From assembly GCA_949289305.1 (NCBI GenBank), contig CASENB010000001.1, positions 1 through 34,973 on the forward strand: a stretch of 34,973 nucleotides of DNA. The letters run 5' to 3'. The notes under the pieces are model-generated. The model worked only from the letters and a program-made list of their open reading frames with translations, was not told where the DNA came from and did not search any database. The translations under genes were made by a program, and so were the position numbers. The DNA is from an uncultured Spirochaetales bacterium. Its GTDB lineage: Bacteria; Spirochaetota; Spirochaetia; Sphaerochaetales; Sphaerochaetaceae. Position 1 is the stretch's first letter. Each line of letters begins with the position of its first letter. Positions 16,850 through 25,260 of this stretch are shown piece by piece.

Positions 16850-17975
16850 TGCGTCGCTTTACGTAAGAAGGAAGTGCGGAGAAAAAATGGGGCTTTCTTA
16901 TAAGGCTTCGTTCTTAAGCCCGGCCATTTTAATCATCCTCGTTTCATTTATATTGAATTTCTCATTAATATTTACAGAGAGCATGGCTCATGGGCTAAAT
17001 GGCATATTGATCTATCTTGGATCTGGAAACATTAAGGTCTTCGCAGAATATGAGCCCGAGGTAGATGGCGAAAAGTTTTTCATCAAAGAATCTTCGTCTC
17101 TTGCATTTTCCGAGAGTTCTACAGCTCCGCTTTTTTTGAAAGCTGTGGATTTCGATACGTATTTTACATCAGAAAAGAAAAAAATACTCAATTTGAATCA
17201 AATCGGCGAAGATGGATTAAATCCGATAATAATGAGCGAAAGGGCTTTAAGCGAACTTTCATTGAATGTAGGGGATAGGTTTACGGCTCTCATTTATGAA
17301 GCTGAGAGGGATCGCACCCGTCCTGTTCTTTTTACAGTCTCATCTTCTTTTAATACCGGTTACAGCGAATTTGATTCATCTCTTGCATTCGTACCGTTTT
17401 CAATTCTTGACAGTCCTGTCTTTACGGAGATCATCATAAACGACAAGGCAAATGAGGACGGTGTTCTTGCTGAAATACTGGATTCAGGATACAGCGCCGC
17501 ATCATATAAAAGAATATACGCATCTCTTTATAACAACATTGAGCTTAGTCTGAATACGCTTTATCTTGTATTCCTTCTTCTTGCGCTTCTTGCCGCATTT
17601 TTCTCTTCAAACATTTCGTTTAACTATATTGAACGCGATAAGAAGGATATAGCATTGCTATACCTTGCAGGGCTTTCTTTGAAAGATATAAAGACGATAT
17701 ATGTAAAGATAACGATGGCCGTCGTTATCTTTTCTCTGGCATTTGGTCTTGCTCTTGCCGTAGCATTCTCTTTTTTTAGCCCGTCTTTATTATCATTGCT
17801 GTCTTCAAGCGGATTTAGAGCGTTAGATGCGTACCTTCTATCTTTCGATATAATCATGCCATTATCCAGGCTTATTCTAATCAACGCATTCCTTCTTTTA
17901 TGTTCGTATCTATCTCTTACCGTATCTTTAAGATCAATTAGAAGATCGAGTATTAAAGATCTGTTGTCAACATAA
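16836..17975 (+). CDS. LolC/FtsX-type ABC transporter permease (second)
   Basis: The 379-aa protein has the same topology as the first permease: a membrane segment near residues 28-50, an extracytoplasmic domain, and three C-terminal segments (TLYLVFLLLALLAAFFSSN; VVIFSLAFGLALAVAFSFF; LILINAFLLLCSYLSL). YIERDKKDIALLYLAGLSLKDIK is the typical FtsX cytoplasmic loop that meets the ATPase. It starts at TTG 16836 after GGGGGAAGG; ATG 16888, with GGAG upstream, is an alternative that would remove 17 residues. Two different permeases around one ATPase suggest a LolCDE-type heterodimer. It is the last gene of the long run beginning with rnfC. Confidence 0.85.
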   Translation: MRRSDASLYVRRKCGEKMGLSYKASFLSPAILIILVSFILNFSLIFTESMAHGLNGILIYLGSGNIKVFAEYEPEVDGEKFFIKESSSLAFSESSTAPLFLKAVDFDTYFTSEKKKILNLNQIGEDGLNPIIMSERALSELSLNVGDRFTALIYEAERDRTRPVLFTVSSSFNTGYSEFDSSLAFVPFSILDSPVFTEIIINDKANEDGVLAEILDSGYSAASYKRIYASLYNNIELSLNTLYLVFLLLALLAAFFSSNISFNYIERDKKDIALLYLAGLSLKDIKTIYVKITMAVVIFSLAFGLALAVAFSFFSPSLLSLLSSSGFRALDAYLLSFDIIMPLSRLILINAFLLLCSYLSLTVSLRSIRRSSIKDLLST

Positions 17976-17992
17976 TTTCCTTCTGATATATT
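17964..17992 (+). promoter_or_regulatory. Promoter of rnz predicting a leaderless mRNA
   Basis: TTGTCA (17964-17969), a 17-nt spacer, and TATATT (17987-17992). The last base of the -10 is seven bases from ATG 17999, so transcription should start at or within a base of the start codon. No Shine-Dalgarno sequence is present. The -35 overlaps the end of the permease gene. Confidence 0.65.
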
Positions 17993-17998
17993 TTCATT

Positions 17999-18922
17999 AT
18001 GAATTTTGAAGTCTTTAGTATCGGAACTAGCGGCATGATGCCCCTTCCAGGGCGTTTTCTAACTTCAGCATTAGTAAGGAGAGAAGGTTCGCTCTTTCTT
18101 TTTGACGCAGGGGAAGGTACGCAGGTCTCGCTAAGGCTTTTGAATTTGAAGTGGAAGAAGATCGATGCGATCTTCATATCCCATATGCATGCGGATCACG
18201 TTACAGGACTACCTGGGCTGTTAATGCTCTCAAGCCAAGTCGATAGGGAAGAACCTCTTTATATTTTCGGCCCTGAAAAACTTAAAGAGTACGTAGATCA
18301 GAATAGAAGAATCCTCGACATGTATATTAATTATGATATCGTAGTAATTCCAGCCAAAGAGGGCGTTGTATACGAAAAAGAGGATTTTGCCATAAACGCA
18401 TACCGCCTAGATCATACGAAGCCGTGTTTTGGCTACAGTCTTGTTGAGAAAAAAAGAAAAGGGGAGTTCTTTCCTGAAAAGGCAGAGGCCCTAGGAGTTG
18501 AGAAAGGGCCTTTATGGGGGAAGCTTCAAAGAGGAGAGAGCGTAACGCTTGCAAATGGAAATGTTGTGCATAGTTCTGATGTGATGGGGAAGGAGAGGGA
18601 AGGCAGGAAGTTCAGCTACATTACGGACACTTTGTATTTCCCTTCTATTTCAGACTTTGTAAAAGACAGCGACATACTTTTTTGCGAGGCTATGTTTGAA
18701 GACGCTTTAAAAGAAGACGCAAAAGATAAGAAACATATGACTGCGAAAGAGGCTGCGTATATAGCGCGGGATGCGAATGCGAAGATGCTTTGCCTGCAGC
18801 ATTATTCACCGCGTTATTCAAATTCAGAGTTAAGCATTCTTTTGGATGAGGCGAAAAGCGTATTCAATAACACCATACTTACTAAGGACAGAATGCGTTT
18901 TGAGATTCCTCTTAAAGATTAA
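17999..18922 (+). CDS. rnz: Ribonuclease Z
   Basis: RNase Z cuts the 3' trailer from tRNA precursors. The 307-aa protein is a metallo-beta-lactamase-fold enzyme of the short RNase Z type. His62-Met-His64-Ala-Asp66-His67 is the zinc motif. The family N-terminus (GTSGMMPLPGRFLTSALVRREGSLFLFDAGEGTQ) is clear, YITDT holds a further metal ligand, and LCLQHYSPRY supplies the C-terminal histidine. The start is taken as ATG 17999 and appears leaderless. This matters because the tRNA gene in this window does not encode CCA, so tRNAs here need 3' processing and CCA addition. Confidence 0.93.
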   Translation: MNFEVFSIGTSGMMPLPGRFLTSALVRREGSLFLFDAGEGTQVSLRLLNLKWKKIDAIFISHMHADHVTGLPGLLMLSSQVDREEPLYIFGPEKLKEYVDQNRRILDMYINYDIVVIPAKEGVVYEKEDFAINAYRLDHTKPCFGYSLVEKKRKGEFFPEKAEALGVEKGPLWGKLQRGESVTLANGNVVHSSDVMGKEREGRKFSYITDTLYFPSISDFVKDSDILFCEAMFEDALKEDAKDKKHMTAKEAAYIARDANAKMLCLQHYSPRYSNSELSILLDEAKSVFNNTILTKDRMRFEIPLKD

Positions 18923-18944
18923 AAAAGGCCCGATCGGGCCTTTT
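18923..18944. terminator. Bidirectional intrinsic terminator between rnz and the Val/Pro/Glu-repeat gene
   Basis: A perfect 14-bp palindrome GGCCCGATCGGGCC is flanked by AAAA on the left and TTTT on the right, so it can end transcripts from both strands. It begins immediately after the rnz stop and lies 20 bases from the stop of the minus-strand gene. Confidence 0.9.
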
Positions 18945-18964
18945 CTATTGTAAAGAGTGAAAAC

Positions 18965-20131
18965 TTATTTCAATGCTTTTTTCAAGCTTTGAAGAAGCTT
19001 CGCAGCATCTCCATCCTTATACTGAACTACGGCAAGCGGTTCAAACATCCTTAGGGCATATCTGACATCTCCTTCGTTATAGAGAGGAAGAACAACGAAT
19101 ACCGTTCCGTCTTCTTGATCGAATGCTAGAGTATCTTCGCCGAAGAACTCTTCGATAGACATGCTTGTAAAGTTCTCTCTTGCCTTAATTGCAACAACAG
19201 ATAGATCATAGCCAAGAGTTTTTGCCGCTTCGATTTCCTCGTTTATGGTCTCTTCAAGGTTAAGGTATTTTACTTCTTTCTTAGTTTCAGCTCTTTCAGT
19301 CTTTTTCTCAACTTCTACTTCAACTGGAACTTCTTTGACAACCTCTTTTTCAACCTCTTTGACTACTTCGATTGGAACTTCCTTGATGACCTCTACAGGC
19401 ACTTCAACAATCTTTTCGACGATCTTCTCAACCGGTACCTCAACAGGAACTTCCTTGACAACTTCTTTTTCAACGATTTTCTCAACCGGTACTTCGACCT
19501 CTTTTATAACTTCTTTTTCGACGATCTTTTCAACTGGTACTTCGACTTCTCTAACGACTTCGACAGGAACTTCCCTTATCACCTCAACCGGAACTTCAAC
19601 TGCCATCTCGGCTGAGTCGATATCTTTTTCAACTTGTACTTCCTTAACGACCTCAACCGGTACTTCTTTTATTACTTCTTTTACGACTTCGACAGGAACT
19701 TCTCTAACAACTTCCTTGACGACTTCAACCGGAACTTCTTTTATTATCTCTTTTACGACTTCGACAGGAACTTCCTTTATCTCAACTTTAACCTCATCTT
19801 TCTTCGTATCGAATGAAGCTAAATTAATGGTTGCAGCAGGATCGTCGCTTGCGTCCTTGTATAAAGGCTTGTCATATGAGTTTGGAGGAAGCATGTCTGA
19901 CTTGTCTTCCGCTTCGTCGTTTCTTCTTCCGACAATTAACCCGATTTGAATTAAAATTAGGCCGACGAGAACTGGGAAGATTCTGATTAAGGCATTATAA
20001 ATCGCTTCGTTTGATATCTGATACGCCGGCACCAGATAGAGAAGGAATATTAAGGCAAATATTCCAATTACGATAGCAGAAATAACCACGCTAGAAATAA
20101 TAAGTTTCAGAGAACTGTTAGACTTAGACAC
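18965..20131 (-). CDS. Membrane protein with a long Val-Pro-Val-Glu/Lys-Glu repeat region
   Basis: The protein is 388 aa. Two membrane segments (residues about 8-34 and 47-66) are followed by a cytoplasmic or periplasmic linker. Then about 180 residues (110-290) are built almost wholly from units like VPVEVVKEV and VPVEKIVEKEV. The last 95 residues form a globular domain (LNLEETINEEIEAAKTLGYDLSVVAIKARE...FVVLPLYNEGDVRYALRMFEPLAVV). Its strand pattern is reminiscent of a degenerate GGDEF-type fold, though no GGDEF motif is present (weak inference). Start GTG 20131 with GGAGG seven bases upstream. The repeat probably makes a stiff spacer. Similar Val-Pro-Glu-rich repeats occur in other spirochaete proteins as I recall, but no function is established. 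Confidence 0.75.
   Translation of the reverse strand: MSKSNSSLKLIISSVVISAIVIGIFALIFLLYLVPAYQISNEAIYNALIRIFPVLVGLILIQIGLIVGRRNDEAEDKSDMLPPNSYDKPLYKDASDDPAATINLASFDTKKDEVKVEIKEVPVEVVKEIIKEVPVEVVKEVVREVPVEVVKEVIKEVPVEVVKEVQVEKDIDSAEMAVEVPVEVIREVPVEVVREVEVPVEKIVEKEVIKEVEVPVEKIVEKEVVKEVPVEVPVEKIVEKIVEVPVEVIKEVPIEVVKEVEKEVVKEVPVEVEVEKKTERAETKKEVKYLNLEETINEEIEAAKTLGYDLSVVAIKARENFTSMSIEEFFGEDTLAFDQEDGTVFVVLPLYNEGDVRYALRMFEPLAVVQYKDGDAAKLLQSLKKALK
19300..19790 (-). repeat. Degenerate in-frame coding repeat (Val-Pro-Val-Glu-Val units)
   Basis: Many copies of a 27-36 nt unit encode VPVEVVKEV or VPVEKIVEKEV. Synonymous variation between copies shows that selection acts on the protein sequence, not the DNA. 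The units are contiguous without unique spacers, so this is not a CRISPR array. Confidence 0.9.
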
Positions 20132-20217
20132 AATTTCCTCCGTTTTTTCCTTTTGCGTATTGTTTAACTTATGCCCTATATGTATGTCATACCCCTAAAA
20201 TATCCCACACAAATATA

Positions 20218-20246
20218 TTGCATGTTAAATCAAAGAATATTATAAA
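20218..20246 (+). promoter_or_regulatory. Promoter of the FtsB-like gene (near-leaderless)
   Basis: TTGCAT (20218-20223), a 17-nt spacer, TATAAA (20241-20246). The ATG at 20259 is 12 bases past the -10, so the leader would be about six bases. There is no ribosome-binding site. Confidence 0.6.
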
Positions 20247-20258
20247 CTAAGAAATAAC

Positions 20259-20675
20259 ATGATAGCAAGAACGAAATTGCTTACTTTTATTATAAGTTTC
20301 TTAGCTTTTTTTTCTATCTTAGTAACGCTTTTAGGTGAAAATGGTTACATAGTGAATAGAGAGTTAAGGGCAAGGGCCTCTGTTTTAGAGCAGAGAGAAG
20401 AGAAGAAAAGGGCTGAAATAGACGCTTTAAAAAGTTTGAGAGATGAAGAGATAAGTACTTCTGAGATAAATCAGGACTACGAGGTGCTTGTAAGAAATAA
20501 GATGTCGGACGGAATTGACTATAGCGGCCTCATAAAAGAGGATGAAACTTCATTTGATGGCATTAGTAAGTTTGTTTTGGCATTTTTCAGTGCGGTTTTT
20601 GCTTTTTCAGCTACTTTTATTATAAATTTTGTCGAGGTTAGAAAAAATGGAAGCAAAGATAATAGAAAAGAATGA
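20259..20675 (+). CDS. FtsB/DivIC-like small membrane protein with an extra C-terminal membrane segment
   Basis: The protein is 138 aa. An N-terminal membrane helix (residues 5-24) is followed by GENGYIVNRELRARASVLEQR and a Glu/Lys-rich coiled coil (residues 35-70). This matches the septum formation initiator family, in which Gly-x-Asn-Gly directly after the membrane helix is conserved. Unlike classical FtsB or DivIC (about 100 aa, one helix), it has a second hydrophobic segment near the C-terminus (residues 105-128, FVLAFFSAVFAFSATFIINF). The role would be in the divisome, but that rests on the family resemblance only. It overlaps the next gene by 29 bases. Confidence 0.6.
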   Translation: MIARTKLLTFIISFLAFFSILVTLLGENGYIVNRELRARASVLEQREEKKRAEIDALKSLRDEEISTSEINQDYEVLVRNKMSDGIDYSGLIKEDETSFDGISKFVLAFFSAVFAFSATFIINFVEVRKNGSKDNRKE

Positions 20676-21207
20676 TGAGAACTTGTTGCAGATAGCGGAC
20701 TATTTTAATCGCGGCCTTGTTGGTGCGATTGTGACAGATACGATCTACGGTCTTTCTGCAATTGTAAACGAAGAGACGAAAGAGAGGATCTTTGAGATTA
20801 AAAACAGACAAAAAGGTAAAAACTTCATTGAGCTTATGACTTTAAATGATCTGAAAAATTCCTCTTTAGACGTTCCTGAAGTTCTATTTGATGTCTATCC
20901 AGAGTCTTTAACCGCTATTTTGAGCGATAAAAGCGGAGGAACGAAAGCAATTAGAGTACCAAAAGACGAATATATGTTGAAGTTATTGGAACTAACAGGG
21001 CCGCTTTTTTCAACTAGCGCTAACATTTCAGGCGAAAAAAGTCTTCTGAATTTCTTCGATATCTATGATACTTTTAAATCCTCTTTAGATTTCATAGTTA
21101 AATCGGACGATGTAAGGGAAGCTCTAGCTTCTACCATGATAGACATGAGTAAAAAGCCTTACCGTATTATAAGGCAAGGCTCTTTTGACGCATCGTCTCT
21201 TATCTAG
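20647..21207 (+). CDS. tsaC: YrdC/TsaC-type threonylcarbamoyl-AMP synthase
   Basis: The enzyme makes threonylcarbamoyl-AMP from Thr, bicarbonate and ATP for t6A37 in ANN-decoding tRNAs. At 186 aa it is the single-domain YrdC form without the Sua5 extension. TDTIYGLSAIV is the substrate-binding N-terminal motif, IKNRQKGKNF holds the Lys/Arg residues, AIRVPKDEY and LFSTSANISG complete the active site. ATG 20647 is chosen over TTG 20629 because GAGG lies ten bases upstream and it matches the family N-terminus. The partial replacement of the usual KxR-Pro block by NRQKGK is a small deviation. The partner TsaB/D/E genes are not in this window. Confidence 0.88.
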   Translation: MEAKIIEKNDENLLQIADYFNRGLVGAIVTDTIYGLSAIVNEETKERIFEIKNRQKGKNFIELMTLNDLKNSSLDVPEVLFDVYPESLTAILSDKSGGTKAIRVPKDEYMLKLLELTGPLFSTSANISGEKSLLNFFDIYDTFKSSLDFIVKSDDVREALASTMIDMSKKPYRIIRQGSFDASSLI

Positions 21208-22492
21208 TTATTTTCCTAGCTTCCATATAGTATCTTTTCTCGTTCGCATGTCCTATGCTGAACGTCTTTCTTGGAAAAGATCCCTCTTTTATGACGGTTT
21301 CAAAAAATGTGGACTTGTCTACATCAGGCAGAATGACGCCGATGTTGTTGTCCTCCTTTGCTATTCTTTCAACGACCTGGGAGCCGTGAACATAATCGAT
21401 CTGGCACTTATCCTTTAAGCTGTCTATCAAGCTTTGCATTAGTGATGCGGAGATGAAATGCTTCGATCCTTTTGCTGTTGCTACTTCATATCCGTCTTGC
21501 GTTATAATTCCGAACTTAAGGCCGCTGCCTTCTCTGTTAATCTCTTCTGTAAGGATGTCAAGGCTCTCGACCTTTTCCTTCTTAAGGCTTCTCACAAACT
21601 TTAATATCACATCGTCAAATGTTTTCTCATCAAGAGAGTAGAATATTCTGTGTATGGGTTCGAAAAGAAGAGCATCGTCGTATATGTTCTCAATCTCTAC
21701 AAGGGCATAGCGTGATGCGCTCTTTTTTGCCTCTTCCTCCCCAATTTCTTTTTTCCAATCTTCATAACAGCTTTTAGCTGTGGCTAGACTGTGGTTGCCG
21801 TCTCCCATCGCAAAGAGAAGAGGATTGTTCTTGTCTAGGCCGTTATAAAGATCTTCAAGGGCAGAGTAGATCTGCTCCTTGTCCTCTTCTTTTTCGATTA
21901 AGTATCCTTCAAGGTATCCTCCATTGAGCATCAGCGGTGTCGAATATACTTTTTTCAGATTATCCGTCCTATCCTTAAACGGCTCTATGACGCTTCTTTT
22001 TTCATCGCTTATCAAGACCATGATGTGAGGAAGTTCAAGAGGTGCATCCTTTCTTATCTCCTTTCTTGGAGGAATGCGTTCTAGAATCGTTCCCTCTGTG
22101 GCTCGAACAAGGCTTTTAGAGTCCTTGCTGTAGTCGTATTTTTCAAGATCAAGAGCTCCGACGATTCCATATCTCGTCCCGCTTTCGGTCTCTCTTTTAA
22201 CGAAGATGAAGGAATCCTTATATTCGTCGAATATATCTTCTTCAAGATATTTGTTCATTTCGCTTACGATATTCTTTATTCTCTCTTCTTTGTTTCCATC
22301 CTCAAGGTATACTTCAGCAAAAGTTATTTTCGCAGTAGACGGATCTGATGCCACTATGTTTTCAACTTCCGCCCAGTATTCTCTCTCGGCCGTATACTGG
22401 TCGCAGGCGATGCTTGCCCATTTGAAAGCGTTGACTTCTTTTTTAGGAAGAAGGATGTCGGTTGCAATAAAGCCTAAATCTTCTTTTTTCAT
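21200..22492 (-). CDS. DUF1015 family protein
   Basis: The 430-aa protein is full length for DUF1015. Conserved blocks include ACDQYTAEREYWAEVE near the N-terminus (residues about 29-45), EGTILERIPPRKEIRKDAPLELPHIMVLI in the middle, and AMGDGNHSLATAK, the family His motif, at about residue 230. The biochemical function is not established. ATG 22492 is well supported by GGAGGAAAT. It is convergent with tsaC, overlapping its end by eight bases, and divergent from thiN with a 69-bp gap to the chosen thiN start. Confidence 0.88.
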   Translation of the reverse strand: MKKEDLGFIATDILLPKKEVNAFKWASIACDQYTAEREYWAEVENIVASDPSTAKITFAEVYLEDGNKEERIKNIVSEMNKYLEEDIFDEYKDSFIFVKRETESGTRYGIVGALDLEKYDYSKDSKSLVRATEGTILERIPPRKEIRKDAPLELPHIMVLISDEKRSVIEPFKDRTDNLKKVYSTPLMLNGGYLEGYLIEKEEDKEQIYSALEDLYNGLDKNNPLLFAMGDGNHSLATAKSCYEDWKKEIGEEEAKKSASRYALVEIENIYDDALLFEPIHRIFYSLDEKTFDDVILKFVRSLKKEKVESLDILTEEINREGSGLKFGIITQDGYEVATAKGSKHFISASLMQSLIDSLKDKCQIDYVHGSQVVERIAKEDNNIGVILPDVDKSTFFETVIKEGSFPRKTFSIGHANEKRYYMEARKITR

Positions 22493-22561
22493 ATTTCCTC
22501 CACTTTACGCTGTATATTAATAATGGTAGATTGGATTTTAACCCTCTTCAAGGAGAAAAAC

Positions 22562-23191
22562 ATGCAAAAATCTCTTATTCTCATCGGAGGCAGAGGACCG
22601 GATAACATTGATTTCCTGGATCTGAGCAGATACGGCAAGATAATTGCAGCAGACAGCGGTTATGATCTTGCAAAAAAACTAAATATAAAGCCAGATATCG
22701 TAGTAGGTGATTTCGATTCGACAGAATACAAAGCCGAGCTTTTAAATCTTGGATTTGAAATGTGTCCGCGTGATAAGGACGATAGCGATTTTACCCTTGC
22801 GCTAAGAAAAGCAAAAGGGGAGTATGATCTTTTAGGAGGGGGAGAAGGAAGGCTTGACCATCTGATCTCGATATTCTCCACATTCTTGAACTTTTCTCCT
22901 CCGACTCTTTGGCTTACGAAAGAAGATGTTATTTTTTCTTCCACATGTTTTAAAGCGGAAGTTAAAAAGGATTCTACTTTATCTTTTTTCCCTGCTTCGT
23001 TAGATGAAAAAACAAAAGTTAGCACTTCAGGCCTAGTTTGGGACTTAAAAGATGATGAAGTGTCGCTATCCTTTTTGTCCCTTTCTAACAGGGCAAGATG
23101 CGAAGAAATTGAAATAAGGTCAGAGAAAAAGTTATTTATCCGCTTTGATATGGACATTTTTAAATCGGGGTGTAAAATAATTTCATGCTGA
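22562..23191 (+). CDS. thiN: Thiamine pyrophosphokinase
   Basis: The enzyme makes thiamine diphosphate directly from thiamine and ATP. The 209-aa protein shows ADSGYDLAKKLNIKPDIVVGDFDS at the N-terminus with the catalytic Asp cluster, DKDDSDFTLALRKAKG, then GGGEGRLDHLISIFSTF, which is the substrate-binding family motif. The start at 22562 has CAAGGAG seven bases upstream; an in-frame ATG at 22523 does not. No thiamine-diphosphate riboswitch is seen in the short leader (the conserved CTGAGA core is absent). A small membrane protein gene overlaps its end by seven bases. Confidence 0.9.
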   Translation: MQKSLILIGGRGPDNIDFLDLSRYGKIIAADSGYDLAKKLNIKPDIVVGDFDSTEYKAELLNLGFEMCPRDKDDSDFTLALRKAKGEYDLLGGGEGRLDHLISIFSTFLNFSPPTLWLTKEDVIFSSTCFKAEVKKDSTLSFFPASLDEKTKVSTSGLVWDLKDDEVSLSFLSLSNRARCEEIEIRSEKKLFIRFDMDIFKSGCKIISC

Positions 23192-23535
23192 ACTATAGAA
23201 GACTAATAGCTTTCACATCGAGAGTGCACACGTATTTGACTGTTCTTTATATCGTGGTGTTTTCTCTTTTTTTCCTCTCGATGCAGCTGAATAACAACGA
23301 GATACTATTCAACATGCTTTCAACGCTTTCATATGCAATTGGATGGACGATAACCCTTCTAGGCTTTTTTCTGCTATTAGCTTCAATTCACATATCATTT
23401 CAAAGCAAGGTCCTTGCATTAGAACCTTTTATTTTGACTGTATTACGCTTGGCCCTGTATTTTGTTTTATCGTTAATACTCGCTTTTATTGTTGAGATAA
23501 CAAGCGACGGGCTTAAAATCGGGATAAGAATATGA
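23185..23535 (+). CDS. Small three-helix membrane protein
   Basis: The 116-aa product has hydrophobic segments at about residues 15-32, 44-67 and 80-104 with short polar loops. I do not recognise a family. Start and stop overlap the adjacent genes (seven bases with thiN, four with aroH), so it is translated as part of this three-gene unit. Context does not fix a role. Confidence 0.7.
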   Translation: MLNYRRLIAFTSRVHTYLTVLYIVVFSLFFLSMQLNNNEILFNMLSTLSYAIGWTITLLGFFLLLASIHISFQSKVLALEPFILTVLRLALYFVLSLILAFIVEITSDGLKIGIRI

Positions 23536-23900
23536 AGAAAACAAGTTATGCGATAAGGGGTGCTGTCCAAGTTCCATTCGACAGTATCAAAGAGATTAAC
23601 AGCGCGGTTAAAGAGCTTATGGAAAAGATCTATAGTCTTAATAAGATAAGCGAGGAGGATGTTGCATTCGTCCTCTTTTCTCAGACTTCCGATCTTAAAA
23701 GCAAGAATGCCGCCTCTGCTTTTAGGGAGACAGGAATGGCAAGCAAGACTCCTCTTTTCTGTGTCGGCGAGGCAGAGATTGCAGGCATGATGAGGCACGT
23801 CATAAGGGTTTTAGTCTACATAGGCCACGAGGAGATTAATCCTGTTTGTCCTGTCTATATAAACGGAGCGGAGAAGCTTCGCCCCGATTTTTCTAAATAG
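23532..23900 (+). CDS. aroH: Monofunctional chorismate mutase, AroH type
   Basis: The enzyme converts chorismate to prephenate for Phe and Tyr synthesis. The 122-aa protein lines up with the Bacillus-type AroH fold. Arg9 (in AIRGA), Cys77 and Glu80 (in CVGEAEIAG), Arg92 (in RHVIRVLVY), Tyr109 and Arg117 fall at the positions of the known Arg7, Cys75, Glu78, Arg90, Tyr108 and Arg116 with a shift of one or two residues, so the active site is intact. It is the last gene of the thiN unit, and its end overlaps the convergent MATE gene by eight bases. Confidence 0.92.
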   Translation: MKKTSYAIRGAVQVPFDSIKEINSAVKELMEKIYSLNKISEEDVAFVLFSQTSDLKSKNAASAFRETGMASKTPLFCVGEAEIAGMMRHVIRVLVYIGHEEINPVCPVYINGAEKLRPDFSK

Positions 23901-25254
23901 ACCTTCTTCTCTCTAGAATCCTATTAAGAGACGTGTAGAAAAGAATTGTCGATACTATTCCACTTGTTAAGTCGGCAATCGGTTCTGACAGGAACGCGCT
24001 CTCTGCTCCAAAGATGGAGGGAAGGGTTATAAGAGCGATGAAGAATATCGTCTTTCTTCCAAGCGACAATGGAAGAGAGTACCTTACTTCTCCAAGGGCA
24101 GTAAAAGCATCTACATTGCTGTATTGGAATGCGATAGGGATTATCATGGCCTCGAATATGACGAGGTATTTAGCACTGGTTTCCACAACAAGGCTGTCCG
24201 TTGTGAAGAGACGCACCAGATCCTCTTTGAAAAGCAGTAAGATTAATAGCATCAGGCTTGCGTAAACGACAGCATAAAGCTGTACGATAGCAGCGGCTTT
24301 CTTAACCCGCTTTTTATCGTTTGCACCGTAGTTATAGCTTAAAAGCCCCTGGCAGCCTGCAGTGATTCCTCCAAGCGGATTCATCACGAGGAGGTGAAAA
24401 CTCTGTATGATCGCCGATGAGGTTATGAGAAGATCCGCATTCTCCTTGCCATATATTTTTAGCATAGTGTTAAGAAGTATCATCAACAGGCTGTCGGTTG
24501 CGATGATTATAAAAGGAGAGAGTCCGAATTTTACGATTTTTGCAGTTATCCTCTTAACTCCATCGACTTTTTTTATTTTAAGACGAAGAAGTTTTGCTTT
24601 TTTTACTATGAAGAAAAGGGTTAAGAACGCCTGTAACGCCTGGCTTATAACGGATGCTATTGCAGCTCCTTTCACGCCAAGAGAGAATGTGAAGATAAAT
24701 ATAGGATCCAAGACTATATTGGCCAGTGTCGCACTTAAGACAGCAACCATCGCCTTTCTGCTTTCTCCCTGGTTTATAAGGTAGGATGCTAGGCCGTTTG
24801 CAATTATTACGAAAGGCGTTCCATATAAATAATACCTTAGATATTCCTCTGCGTATGCTATGTTAGCCTCTGTTGCCCCGAATGCCGACAGCAGCGGCAC
24901 TCTAAAGAAATAGAAGATAGGAAACAGGATTAGCGAAAGGAGTATTAAAAGATACAGTGCGGTGTTTAGAACATCCGATGCGCCTTTTTTATCGCCTGAG
25001 CCAAGCTTCATCGCCATTATAGGCGAGCCTCCAAGTCCTATAAGAACGCTGAACGAACTGACTAAAGAGGTAAGCGGGGATGCGATTCCGACTGCGGCAA
25101 GAGCCTCGCTTCCTATTATTTCTATGTGTCCTATATACATTCTGTCCACAATTGAGTAAAGAACCTGTACCGCCTGAGATATTGCAGTCGGCAGGCTAAG
25201 CTTTAAACAAAGCGGGAATAAAGGATCATTTTTTAAGTCTATTTCTTTTTTCAC
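23893..25254 (-). CDS. MATE family multidrug/Na+ antiporter
   Basis: The 453-aa protein has the expected twelve hydrophobic segments and the typical N-terminal MATE block (PLCLKLSLPTAISQAVQVLYSIVDRMYIGH, with G..ALAAVGIASPLTSL following). The mid-protein linker and a second lobe starting with FGLSPFIIIATDSLLMILLNTML match the pseudo-symmetric MATE fold. The substrate cannot be told from sequence. GTG 25254 is favoured because the promoter places transcription initiation on it; TTG 25257 is one codon upstream. It is divergent from avtA. Confidence 0.9.
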   Translation of the reverse strand: MKKEIDLKNDPLFPLCLKLSLPTAISQAVQVLYSIVDRMYIGHIEIIGSEALAAVGIASPLTSLVSSFSVLIGLGGSPIMAMKLGSGDKKGASDVLNTALYLLILLSLILFPIFYFFRVPLLSAFGATEANIAYAEEYLRYYLYGTPFVIIANGLASYLINQGESRKAMVAVLSATLANIVLDPIFIFTFSLGVKGAAIASVISQALQAFLTLFFIVKKAKLLRLKIKKVDGVKRITAKIVKFGLSPFIIIATDSLLMILLNTMLKIYGKENADLLITSSAIIQSFHLLVMNPLGGITAGCQGLLSYNYGANDKKRVKKAAAIVQLYAVVYASLMLLILLLFKEDLVRLFTTDSLVVETSAKYLVIFEAMIIPIAFQYSNVDAFTALGEVRYSLPLSLGRKTIFFIALITLPSIFGAESAFLSEPIADLTSGIVSTILFYTSLNRILERRRSI

Positions 25255-25260
25255 CAAGCC

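Noticed and set aside
19300..19790. Repeat array that could be mistaken for CRISPR
   Set aside because: Units are contiguous, differ at synonymous positions, lack unique spacers and are in frame with a protein gene.
19245..19949. Long Thr/Ser/Gly-rich open frame on the plus strand
   Set aside because: It is the antisense of the Val-Pro-Val-Glu repeat gene. The repetitive codons keep the opposite frame open by composition, and it has no ribosome site.
22493..22561. Possible thiamine-diphosphate riboswitch ahead of thiN
   Set aside because: The leader is short and the conserved CTGAGA core and its partner helices are not present.
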